Of a stretch of 64,000 bases of DNA, positions 54,545 to 63,383 are shown one piece after another. The notes below the pieces were generated by a model. It was not told the DNA's origin and did not search any database. It saw nothing but the letters and a program-made list of their open reading frames with translations. How positions within the stretch are numbered: the first letter of the stretch is position 1; the number at the start of each line of letters is the position of its first letter. The DNA comes from an uncultured Pelagibacteraceae bacterium (GTDB taxonomy: Bacteria > Pseudomonadota > Alphaproteobacteria > Pelagibacterales > Pelagibacteraceae), in the NCBI GenBank assembly GCA_902617895.1, contig CACMYJ010000004.1, forward strand, positions 1 through 64,000, given 5' to 3'. The translations under genes were made by a program, and so were the position numbers.

Positions 54545-55450
54545 GTGGAATTCCCAGTTGTAAATCATCCTGATTATGAAGCTAAAATTGGAGATGATCA
54601 TAAGTTTCCAATTAAAAAATTCGGTGAATTGGCAAAATTTCTTAAAAAACAAAAAATCGTTAAAGAATTTCATGTTCCTAAAGAATGTTCTGTCGATACT
54701 TTAACTCAAGTTCATTCAATGGATTATGTTAATAAAATTAAAAATAAAACTTTAGAGACAGAAAAAGTTAAAAAAATTGGATTTCCATTAGTTGATAGTG
54801 TTGTTAGAAGATCTTTAGTTGCAACTGGAGGAACTGTGCTTGCTTCAAAACTCGCATTAAACTTCGGTATTGCTTGCAATACTGCCGGCGGCAGTCATCA
54901 TGCAAACTATGACGAAGGTGCAGGGTTTTGTGTTTTTAATGATGTGGCAGTTGCTGCAAAATATTTAACATCAAGAGGTTTAGCGCAAAAAATTTTAATT
55001 GTTGATTTAGATGTGCATCAAGGAAATGGAAGCTCAGATATTTTTAAAAATGATAGTAATGTTTTTACTTTCAGTATGCATTCAAAGGTTAATTATCCAC
55101 CTATAAAATCTACTAGTGATCTAGATGTTGAGCTAGAACAAAATATGGAGGATAACGAATATTTAGATATTCTTGAAGATAATTTAGAAAATTTAATTAA
55201 TTATGAGTTTGACTTTGTATTTTATATAGCTGGAGTTGATATTCACAAAAATGATAGATTAGGAAAACTACATATATCTGACCAAGGTATAGAAAAAAGA
55301 GATCAACTAGTCATTAGAAGTTTTTATCAAAAAAAAATACCAATTTGTGGTGTTTTGGGAGGTGGATATAATAAAGATTTTGATAAACTTATTGAATTAC
55401 ACTCAAGTTTACATAAAAATTGTAAAAAAATTCTTAATGAAAAAAATTAA
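54545..55450 (+). CDS. Histone deacetylase/acetylpolyamine amidohydrolase family protein
   Basis: GGSHHANYDEGAGFCVFNDVAVAAKYL, DLDVHQGNGSSDIF; probable GTG start at 54545. Confidence 0.9.
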   Translation: MEFPVVNHPDYEAKIGDDHKFPIKKFGELAKFLKKQKIVKEFHVPKECSVDTLTQVHSMDYVNKIKNKTLETEKVKKIGFPLVDSVVRRSLVATGGTVLASKLALNFGIACNTAGGSHHANYDEGAGFCVFNDVAVAAKYLTSRGLAQKILIVDLDVHQGNGSSDIFKNDSNVFTFSMHSKVNYPPIKSTSDLDVELEQNMEDNEYLDILEDNLENLINYEFDFVFYIAGVDIHKNDRLGKLHISDQGIEKRDQLVIRSFYQKKIPICGVLGGGYNKDFDKLIELHSSLHKNCKKILNEKN

Positions 55451-55811
55451 TCCAAATTTATCTAATACACAGAACAAAATTTTATTTGAAGAGGGCACTG
55501 AGCCACCAGGATCAAGTGAATTAAATAATGAAAAAAGAGAAGGTTCCTATCACTGTGCTAACTGTGGAGTAAAATTATTTGAGTCTAATGCTAAATACGA
55601 AAGTGGATCAGGCTGGCCTTCATTTTACGAGTCTTTACCTGATGCGTTTGAAACTACAACTGATTATCATATTGGTTATGCTAGAACCGAGTATCATTGT
55701 AAGAACTGCGGAGGTCATCATGGCCATATATTTGATGATGGCCCACAACCTACAGGGAAGAGATATTGCAACAATGGAGTATGTCTAATTTTCAAGCAAA
55801 AAAATGTATAG
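55437..55811 (+). CDS. msrB: Peptide-methionine (R)-S-oxide reductase
   Basis: CANCGVKLF, SGSGWPSFYES, CKNCGGHHGHIFDDGP, KRYCNNGVCLIF; start at MKKINP. Confidence 0.94.
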   Translation: MKKINPNLSNTQNKILFEEGTEPPGSSELNNEKREGSYHCANCGVKLFESNAKYESGSGWPSFYESLPDAFETTTDYHIGYARTEYHCKNCGGHHGHIFDDGPQPTGKRYCNNGVCLIFKQKNV

Positions 55812-55857
55812 TTAAAAAAAACTTGTCCAAAATGGGTTTATTTTGTAAAAAGTTTTT

Positions 55858-56694
55858 ATGAAGAAGTTTTTAATTTTTTTGACGGTTATGCTATTTGCGA
55901 CTGGATTAAAAGCCGATGTTTCAGAAAATATTTCAGCGTATTTATCCAATCTTGTCCCAGGTGAGGGTGATACAGAAGTAAGTATTGATTTACGTGAGAA
56001 CTATAAACCTGATTACAGTATTCTTGCTGTTAGAGAAATTGAAAAAACAGATAATGGAAATTATTTTACTCAACTTTCATTATTCAATACTGAAAAAGAT
56101 AATGATGAAAGAATAGTTGCAAATTTAGGAATTGGTAAAAGAATTTTAAGCGAAGATAAAACATTGCTTACAGGATTTAATGCTTTTATTGATTATGACG
56201 ATAACGACAACGCAAGAACAAGTATAGGATTTGAAATGAGAAGTGCAGTCCTAGAATTAACATATAACAAATACATCAGACTAGATGATGGAGATAAAGA
56301 AAAAGTTTTAGATGGATATGATCTAAGACTAGACTCTCAAATACCATATATGCACTGGGCAAAAGTATTTGTTAATTCATATGAATGGGATGGAAGAGAT
56401 AGAGCCGATATTAAAGGTAGGCAGATTGGATCAGATCTTACATTATCTCCTAGTTTACAATTTGAGTTTTCTCATGATGACAAAGATTTATCAGGATTAG
56501 AAGATGAATGGTCAGCGCAGTTAACTTTTGTGCATCCTCCTAGAAAAGGACCATCATTACAAGACGGTTTGTTGAGTACCTCAGCCTTTAGTGAAAGTAG
56601 AGATATGTCTGACAGTCTACTTACAAAAGTTAAGAGAGATAACAAAATTTTTGTAGAATTTTCTGGAAAAACAACCATATCGAGGGCTGATTAA
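55858..56694 (+). CDS. Inverse-autotransporter-type beta-barrel protein without passenger domains
   Basis: Signal peptide; GFNAFIDYDDNDNARTSIGFEMRS and DGYDLRLDSQIPYMHW resemble intimin/invasin-type beta domain motifs; post-barrel KVKRDNKIFVEF resembles the conserved VxRxNxIxxEy segment. Confidence 0.7.
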   Translation: MKKFLIFLTVMLFATGLKADVSENISAYLSNLVPGEGDTEVSIDLRENYKPDYSILAVREIEKTDNGNYFTQLSLFNTEKDNDERIVANLGIGKRILSEDKTLLTGFNAFIDYDDNDNARTSIGFEMRSAVLELTYNKYIRLDDGDKEKVLDGYDLRLDSQIPYMHWAKVFVNSYEWDGRDRADIKGRQIGSDLTLSPSLQFEFSHDDKDLSGLEDEWSAQLTFVHPPRKGPSLQDGLLSTSAFSESRDMSDSLLTKVKRDNKIFVEFSGKTTISRAD

Positions 56695-56696
56695 TA

Positions 56697-57455
56697 ATGT
56701 TTAAAATTTTTAAATATATAATAACTTTATCGTTGATAGGTTTTCATTACAGCTCTTTACAAGCAGCAAATTTTACTCCAAGCACATACATTGTAACGAT
56801 CCAACAAGTAGAAATGTGTACAGGTACAGATGGTTCAGGTTCATGCGAAAATGCAAAAATAGTTGGAAACGCAACAGAAGAAATGGATATTGCAAGTGTT
56901 GATATATTGGAAGTGGTGTCTGAATATGGTTCTACGGCTATTTTAGAAGTTGGAACTACTTATACACATATGAAAACAACCATGTTACGAACTATTCAAA
57001 TGACAGGCACTGCAGATGTTGGAGGCGTAACTTGTAATACAGCAGCAGTCACAGATGATAATTATGCAGGAACTGAAGCCGATCAAAAATATTCTCATAT
57101 TCCTGTAATAAATAATGGTCAAACTATGGCTCTCACTGAAGTTAGAATGCAAAATGAATCTGTAACAAAATGCTTAAACGACGATTGTACCACAACTGAA
57201 ACAGATAGTTCATGGATGAGTTATGGAGCAAAAGATCAAGGAGCTTTATATGCAATACATAATGCTATATCAGGAGACTCTATGATACTAATTCATGCAT
57301 TAACAAAACCTTGGACAGTAACATTAGATACGCCAACATTAGATATGGCTTTTGGTACAGAAAATGTAGGGCAGGTGTTTGCAATAGATACGGGCGGAAC
57401 GAAATATTGTAGATTTGATGCATTAGAGCCAACAGTGTCAATTACGATTGAATAA
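56697..57455 (+). CDS. Exported Cys-rich protein of unknown function, in tandem with the barrel gene
   Basis: Signal peptide MFKIFKYIITLSLIGFHYSSLQAA; six cysteines in the mature part; 2 nt after the barrel stop codon. Confidence 0.7.
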   Translation: MFKIFKYIITLSLIGFHYSSLQAANFTPSTYIVTIQQVEMCTGTDGSGSCENAKIVGNATEEMDIASVDILEVVSEYGSTAILEVGTTYTHMKTTMLRTIQMTGTADVGGVTCNTAAVTDDNYAGTEADQKYSHIPVINNGQTMALTEVRMQNESVTKCLNDDCTTTETDSSWMSYGAKDQGALYAIHNAISGDSMILIHALTKPWTVTLDTPTLDMAFGTENVGQVFAIDTGGTKYCRFDALEPTVSITIE

Positions 57456-57504
57456 AAAAATATTTTTTCTCTCATTTTTCTAGTTTAATATCTTATAATT
57501 AGAT

Positions 57505-58728
57505 ATGGACAAAATTATTCAAGTAAAAGAAATTTTAAGAAAAAAATCTAAAAACTATAATAATAATTTTCAAAATATTGAAGATTTTATAAAAAAAGAA
57601 ATTTATGAAATTAAAAAATTAAAACAAAATTCAGAGAATATTATCCCTGAAATTAGCTTTGATAAATTATCTAATGACACCCATTCTATTGTAAAATTAA
57701 TTAAAAAAAGAGGCTGTGTAATTATTAGAGATGTCTTTGATGATAATAGAGTATTGGAATTAGATAAAAGTCTAGAAAATTATATAATTCAAAATAATTA
57801 TTATGAACACCAAAAGAAAAAAGTGGGACTTGATAATTATTTTAGCGATTTGAAATCGGGAAAGCCACAAATATATGGATTATACTGGTCTAATTCACAA
57901 TCTGAGATAAGACATTCTGAGGAAATGCAAACAGTAAAGGCTTTTCTCAATAATTTGTGGATCTATGAAAATGATGAATATAAAGTTTTTGATCCTAATC
58001 GAGAGCTTTGTTACGCAGATAGAGTTCGAAGAAGAGAACCTGGTGACAATAGTTTGGGATTATCTCCTCATTGTGATGCAGGATCTGTAGAAAGATGGAC
58101 AGATCCCTCATATCAAATAATTTATAATAATATTTTTTCAGACAATTTTAATAATTATGACCCATTTAATGCAAAATATAGAGATAGAACTATTGAATTC
58201 GAGTCACCTGCGGTGGCGCATGTATTTAGAACATTTCAAGGATGGACTGCTTTAACAGAACAAGGCCCTAAAGATGGAACATTACAGTTGATTCCAATTG
58301 CAAAAGCAATGGCATATGTTTTAACCAGAGCATTGTTAGATGATGTTCCAGAAAATGAACTCTGTGGTTCAAAAGTTGGAAAAGCTTTATCGGTAAATGA
58401 AACTTATCATAGCTTACTTTTAGAAGGATTGATTTCAATTCCTAAAATGTATCCAGGGGATACAATTTGGTGGCACCCTGATGTTATTCATGCGGTTGAA
58501 GACATACATTTAGGAAAAAATTATTCTAATGTTATTTATGTAGGATCAACTCCATATTGTAAAAAAAATCTAGATTATATTAAAAATCAATCAAAAAAGT
58601 TTTTAGATGGAAAAAGTCCACCAGATTTTGCAGCAGAAGACTTTGAAGTTAATTATAAAGGAAGGGTAACTGAAAAAGATTTAAGTCTTCTTGCAAAAAA
58701 ACAGTTAGGCCTAATTGATTGGAATTAA
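57505..58728 (+). CDS. DUF1479 family protein (YbiU-like, 2OG-Fe(II) oxygenase fold)
   Basis: RGCVIIRDVFDDNRVLELDKSL, LSPHCDAGSVERWTDPSY, PGDTIWWHPDVIHAVE. Confidence 0.85.
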   Translation: MDKIIQVKEILRKKSKNYNNNFQNIEDFIKKEIYEIKKLKQNSENIIPEISFDKLSNDTHSIVKLIKKRGCVIIRDVFDDNRVLELDKSLENYIIQNNYYEHQKKKVGLDNYFSDLKSGKPQIYGLYWSNSQSEIRHSEEMQTVKAFLNNLWIYENDEYKVFDPNRELCYADRVRRREPGDNSLGLSPHCDAGSVERWTDPSYQIIYNNIFSDNFNNYDPFNAKYRDRTIEFESPAVAHVFRTFQGWTALTEQGPKDGTLQLIPIAKAMAYVLTRALLDDVPENELCGSKVGKALSVNETYHSLLLEGLISIPKMYPGDTIWWHPDVIHAVEDIHLGKNYSNVIYVGSTPYCKKNLDYIKNQSKKFLDGKSPPDFAAEDFEVNYKGRVTEKDLSLLAKKQLGLIDWN

Positions 58729-58730
58729 AT

Positions 58731-58985
58731 TTACTTTAACGATGCTTCTAATGTACCATTTTTTTCAAGTTCTCTTAGTTCTTGATAACCACCAATATGC
58801 TCATCGTTAAAAAAGATTTGTGGAATTGTTCTTTTCCCGTTTGCTTTTTTAATCATTTCATCCCTTAATTCTGGTCCTGTAGATACATCAATCACTTTAT
58901 ATTCAAGATTATTTCTACTTAATAATCTTTTCGCTGCATCACAAAAAGCACACATTGGTCCTGAATACATAATAATATTTTTCAT
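58731..58985 (-). CDS. grxC: Glutaredoxin 3
   Basis: YSGPMCAFCDAAKRLL, RTIPQIFFNDEHIGGYQEL. Confidence 0.92.
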   Translation of the reverse strand: MKNIIMYSGPMCAFCDAAKRLLSRNNLEYKVIDVSTGPELRDEMIKKANGKRTIPQIFFNDEHIGGYQELRELEKNGTLEASLK

Positions 58986-59013
58986 ACTTTAGATATAATT
59001 ATATTTTATAAAT

Positions 59014-59313
59014 TTACCAGTTAAGAATTTCATTTTTCTTTATTTTTACTCTTATTTGTTTTCTTGAATATTCAAATTTTTTTCTATGCTTAATACTTTG
59101 TGAATTTACTCTTTTTCTCCATAATCTAAAAGATGAAGGTTTAAGACTTCTTCTCATTATCTTAATTACATCAGATTCAGTTTTGCCTGTTTTTTTTTCT
59201 ATCTCCTCAAATGTTATTCGATCAGCCCAAGCTGCCCAGATAACCCAGTCTGGACTTCCTGGTTTTGGCTCAGGATTTTTGACTTTGGTTGTAGGCCTGT
59301 GACTTTTTTTCAT
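59014..59313 (-). CDS. TIGR03643-like conserved small protein
   Basis: PGSPDWVIWAAWADRITFEEIEKKTGKTESDVIKIMRRSLKPSSFRLWRKRV. Confidence 0.75.
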   Translation of the reverse strand: MKKSHRPTTKVKNPEPKPGSPDWVIWAAWADRITFEEIEKKTGKTESDVIKIMRRSLKPSSFRLWRKRVNSQSIKHRKKFEYSRKQIRVKIKKNEILNW

Positions 59314-59381
59314 AGATTTTTCAGCAAAACTCTAAATAAATTTTAATGCAAATTTTAATGCCTATGATATTATCACTTTTA

Positions 59382-59431
59382 GATAGTCCTATCTAGCCAT
59401 CTTTAGCTCCCGGTTTTTTAGGACTATCCTA
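59382..59431. promoter_or_regulatory. Inverted operator or RNA element upstream of the LysE-family gene: GATAGTCCTA (59382-59391) ... TAGGACTATC (59419-59428)
   Basis: 10-bp perfect arms, 27-nt loop; each arm is itself near-palindromic (AGATAG-TC-CTATCT; TAGGA-CTA-TCCTA). Confidence 0.65.
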
Positions 59432-59433
59432 AA

Positions 59434-60048
59434 ATGCTCCCATTAAACTATTTCCTTTTTCTACAAATTATTCTCTTTATGTTTATTACTCCTGGAACAC
59501 CAAGGATTGTAATCATTTCATATTCAATGAATTATGGAGTAAAGAAATGTGTATGGACAGCATTAGGAGATGTTACTGCAAATATTATTCAAGCAACTCT
59601 TGTTATATTTGTTATTGGCTCATTTATTTCTGATAACCCTAAGTTGCTTAATACAATTAAGTGGATAGGAATAATTTATATTCTATATCTTGCTTATGAT
59701 ATTTATAAATCTCGACCAAAAAGTATAAACTCTGATAAAAAATCAGAAAAAACTTTTTTATCTTTTTATAAAGATGGTTTTTTAGTTGCTGGAACAAGCC
59801 CTAAAGCTTGGATGTTTTTTCCTTTTATTTTTCCACAATTTATTGATTTCAACTCTAATTATGTTGCTCAATTCATTATTTTAATAACTACATATGTAAT
59901 TTTAGATTTTTTATCTTTAATCGGTTACGCCATTCTAGCAAATAAAATGATTACCTGGGTTAAAGCTAATGCAAAGATTATAAACACAATTTCTGCGTGC
60001 GTTTTAATTGTAATTGCAGCAATAATTGCATTTATGCAACAATATTAG
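59434..60048 (+). CDS. LysE family amino acid exporter
   Basis: TPGTPRIVIISYSMNYGVKKCVWTALGDVTANI, SPKAWMFF, six-TM pattern. Confidence 0.88.
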   Translation: MLPLNYFLFLQIILFMFITPGTPRIVIISYSMNYGVKKCVWTALGDVTANIIQATLVIFVIGSFISDNPKLLNTIKWIGIIYILYLAYDIYKSRPKSINSDKKSEKTFLSFYKDGFLVAGTSPKAWMFFPFIFPQFIDFNSNYVAQFIILITTYVILDFLSLIGYAILANKMITWVKANAKIINTISACVLIVIAAIIAFMQQY

Positions 60049-60140
60049 TCTTTAATGCGATACTACTGTTACTTGCAAAAAAATTAATTTCTTAGTTTAA
60101 TAAGGTTTAAATTAATTAATTAATAATAAAGAGGAGATAA

Positions 60141-61379
60141 ATGAAAATTAAAAACATTATAATTACATTTGTTTCTGCAATAGCAATTTTATTTTCAACT
60201 TCAGTTGTTTCTTTAGCAAAAGTTGTTGGAGATAAAATTATTTTAGGTGCTGCAATTTCTTTAACTGGAAAATATTCATCTAATGGAGTTCATACTCAAA
60301 ATGGTTACAATATGGCCGTTGACAGAATTAACGACATGGGTGGTATTAAAGTTGGAGGAAAAACTTATAAGTTTGATATTATCTATTATGATGATGAGTC
60401 AAATCCTAAAAGAGCAGCGCAACTTGCAGAAAGATTAATTTCACAAGATGGTGTTGAGTTTATGCTTGGACCTTACAGTTCAGGATTAACTAAAGCGATT
60501 GCACCTGTAACAGAGAAATATGGTGTTCCAATGGTTGAAGCTAATGGTGCATCAAGATCTTTGTTTACAAAAGGTTATAAATATTTATTCGCAGTGCTTG
60601 CCCCAGCGAACTTATATTTAGATGTTGCGATTGAAACAGCTGTGGAGTTAAACGGTGGAAAAGGCGTAAGAATAGCACAAGCTTTTGAGCAAGATGCATT
60701 CTCACAAGACGTTAGATTAGGTATTTTAGATGCTGCAGAGAGAACTGGATCTAAAATTATAATCGATGATAAACTTCCAAAAGAGCTAAACGACATGGCT
60801 GCAACTTTAGCAAAAGTTAAAGCTGTTAAACCAGATGTTTTAGTTGTATCTGGACACACAAAAGGTGCATTAACGGCTATTAGACAAATTGCTGAAATGA
60901 AAGTTGACGTTCCAATGTTAGCAATGACACACTGTGATGCTGCTAAATTATCTAAGCAACATGGTAAGAACTCACAGTACGCTTTATGTGCATCTCAATG
61001 GCATAAAACATTAACTTATAAAGATGATTTCTTCAAAGATGGCATGACATACGCTGCAGACTTTGAAAAATTATTTGGTTATGATCCGCCATATCAATCA
61101 GCAGAGTCTTCAGCTGCTTTGTTAGTTTTTAAAGATGCATTTGAAAGAGCAAATTCTTTTGATCAAAAGAAAGTAAGAGATGCACTTGCTGATACTAATA
61201 TGCAAACATTCTATGGAAATATCAAATTTGCAGAAGGTGGTCAAAATGTTGACAAACCAATGGTATTGTTCCAAGTTATGTGTGACGATGCAGGAAAATG
61301 TGAAAATAAAGTTGTAGCTCCATTAAAATGGGCTTCAGCAGAATTAATTCACCCAATTCCTAAGTGGTCTGAAAGATAA
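60141..61379 (+). CDS. ABC transporter substrate-binding protein, branched-chain amino acid type
   Basis: Signal peptide; IILGAAISLTGKYSSNGVHTQNGYNMAVDRIN; AGGAG ribosome-binding site. Confidence 0.92.
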   Translation: MKIKNIIITFVSAIAILFSTSVVSLAKVVGDKIILGAAISLTGKYSSNGVHTQNGYNMAVDRINDMGGIKVGGKTYKFDIIYYDDESNPKRAAQLAERLISQDGVEFMLGPYSSGLTKAIAPVTEKYGVPMVEANGASRSLFTKGYKYLFAVLAPANLYLDVAIETAVELNGGKGVRIAQAFEQDAFSQDVRLGILDAAERTGSKIIIDDKLPKELNDMAATLAKVKAVKPDVLVVSGHTKGALTAIRQIAEMKVDVPMLAMTHCDAAKLSKQHGKNSQYALCASQWHKTLTYKDDFFKDGMTYAADFEKLFGYDPPYQSAESSAALLVFKDAFERANSFDQKKVRDALADTNMQTFYGNIKFAEGGQNVDKPMVLFQVMCDDAGKCENKVVAPLKWASAELIHPIPKWSER

Positions 61380-61394
61380 TTAAAAATAATGTTA

Positions 61395-61422
61395 GCCCCC
61401 TAGTAATAGGGGGCTTTTTTTT
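61395..61422 (+). terminator. Intrinsic terminator GCCCCCTA-GTAA-TAGGGGGC + T8
   Basis: Perfect 8-bp GC-rich stem followed by a T run. Confidence 0.93.
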
Positions 61423-61440
61423 ATATAGCATTTAGAAATT

Positions 61441-62334
61441 ATGGATTTTTTAATTTTCCAAGTTCCGATGTTAACTTTACAAGCTGTACTAGATGGTTTG
61501 TTACTTGGAGTTTTATTTGCTTTAATCGCCTACGGAATGGCTCTCCAGTGGGGAGTAATGAATATTATTAACATTGCGCAAGGTGATTTAGTTATATTAG
61601 GAGGATACATTGCATACTTTATGTATCTGTATGGAATTCATCCAGCGTGGGGAGTAATAGTTTCACCAATAATAATGTATTTTGTTGGAGTTATTATTTA
61701 CAAATTAGTTATTAACAAAGTTGTTGATAGAGACTTATTCATTTCGATTTTAGCAACGTTTGGAATAAGCATTTTATTTATGCAATTAATGAATTTTGCA
61801 TTTGGTGCAGATGTAGTTCTTGCAAACTCTGGATATGGAACAACGATGTTGTTTGATAATTCAGTTACATTGCCAAATTCAAAGATTTTTTCAGCATTTA
61901 TAAGTATTGTTTTTGCTATCGGACTTGTGATTTATATGAAAAAATCAAAGCTTGGAAGGGCTATTAGAGCTACAGCTCAAAATGCTAGAGCCGCAAAAAT
62001 ATTAGGCGTAGATACTGAAAAAGTTTATGCAGCAACTTTTGGAATAAATGCTGCTCTTTGTGGAGTAGCTGGAGCACTTATTTCTATTACATTTACTATA
62101 CACCCTTATATGGGCTTACCTTACACAATTAGATCTTTTATGATTGTAATTGTTGCTGGACTTGGAAATTTACCTGGTGTTGCAATGTCAGGTATGGGAC
62201 TGGGTGTATTTGAGGAGTTTGCAGATTATATTTTAGGAACAGAATTTAGAATTGGATCAGTATTTTTACTATTGGTTTTAATACTTGTTTATAGAAGATT
62301 TAAACTTTCAAGAAAAAGAGAATATCTAAAATAA
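61441..62334 (+). CDS. Branched-chain amino acid ABC transporter permease (LivH-type)
   Basis: LLGVLFALIAYGMALQWGVMNIINIAQGD, RAIRATAQNARAAKILGVDTEKVYAATFGI. Confidence 0.93.
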   Translation: MDFLIFQVPMLTLQAVLDGLLLGVLFALIAYGMALQWGVMNIINIAQGDLVILGGYIAYFMYLYGIHPAWGVIVSPIIMYFVGVIIYKLVINKVVDRDLFISILATFGISILFMQLMNFAFGADVVLANSGYGTTMLFDNSVTLPNSKIFSAFISIVFAIGLVIYMKKSKLGRAIRATAQNARAAKILGVDTEKVYAATFGINAALCGVAGALISITFTIHPYMGLPYTIRSFMIVIVAGLGNLPGVAMSGMGLGVFEEFADYILGTEFRIGSVFLLLVLILVYRRFKLSRKREYLK

Positions 62335-63383
62335 TGAACAAAAATATTATTTTATATAGTGCTATTTTAATATTTGGTATTGCAGCCCCTTTTATTTTTC
62401 CAGCATTTAAAGTTCAATTATCAATTCTTTGTATATTAATAATTCTAGCTATCACTTGGAACGTACAAGGTGGTGAAATGGGTTATAATACTTTTGGAAA
62501 TATTTTATTTTATGGACTGGGAATGTATTTATGTGCCTCAGTTCAAGTTGGAATGTTTTTTCCTCTAGGAGAGTGGACTGAGGGTGGCGGAGAAAAAACT
62601 TTTGTTCATACTCCCGCTCAATTCTTTCAAGGGTTTGCAGTTGGTTTGGCAGTTGCAGCAGTAGTTCCAGCAATTATTGCAGGTTTAATTGGTTATTCAA
62701 TTTTAGGTTTAAGAGGACATTACTTTGCAATTTGCACATTAGGTTTAGGGGTTGCAGCCGGAGAAATTTCTGGTGGAATAGAAATCATTGGAGCAGGACA
62801 AGGTTTTACAACACCTCCATTTCCTAATGTCGATAGGTTAGAAGCAAGAGGTGAGTTTTTCTACTTTTGCAGTTTTGTAGTTTTGGTATTCACCTTTCTT
62901 GCAGTTAAAGCAATTTATTCAACAAGATTTAAACTTGTTCTTAATGCAATTAGAGATAATGAGGATAAAGCAGAAGCAATGGGTATTCAAACAATGAAAT
63001 ATAAAATTATTGGTTGGATGATTTCTGCGTTTTTCTGTGGATTGGCTGGAGGTATTATGGGTGGATTAGTTGGATATATAGACTCAACTGATGTTGCATT
63101 TGATGGAAGAGAAATGGGAGTATTCATGGTCTTGATGGCTATACTTGGAGGAAAAGGAACCTTGTGGGGCCCAGTAATTGGTGCAACTTTATTTCATATA
63201 TTTAAAGAAGGTTTTTGGACTTTCTTCTTAGGTTGGCAGTATGTTGCTCTTGGAGTTTTGATTGTTGTAATTGTTATCTATTTCCCAGAGGGGATTATGG
63301 GTTGGTTGAGAGAAAAGTATCCAGAGAGATTTGGTGAAGTTGTGGATGAAGCAGATCGGAAAGCACAGGTTACACTTAAATGA
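62334..63383 (+). CDS. Branched-chain amino acid ABC transporter permease (LivM-type)
   Basis: GLRGHYFAICTLGLGVAAGE, FKLVLNAIRDNEDKAEAMGI. Confidence 0.93.
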   Translation: MNKNIILYSAILIFGIAAPFIFPAFKVQLSILCILIILAITWNVQGGEMGYNTFGNILFYGLGMYLCASVQVGMFFPLGEWTEGGGEKTFVHTPAQFFQGFAVGLAVAAVVPAIIAGLIGYSILGLRGHYFAICTLGLGVAAGEISGGIEIIGAGQGFTTPPFPNVDRLEARGEFFYFCSFVVLVFTFLAVKAIYSTRFKLVLNAIRDNEDKAEAMGIQTMKYKIIGWMISAFFCGLAGGIMGGLVGYIDSTDVAFDGREMGVFMVLMAILGGKGTLWGPVIGATLFHIFKEGFWTFFLGWQYVALGVLIVVIVIYFPEGIMGWLREKYPERFGEVVDEADRKAQVTLK

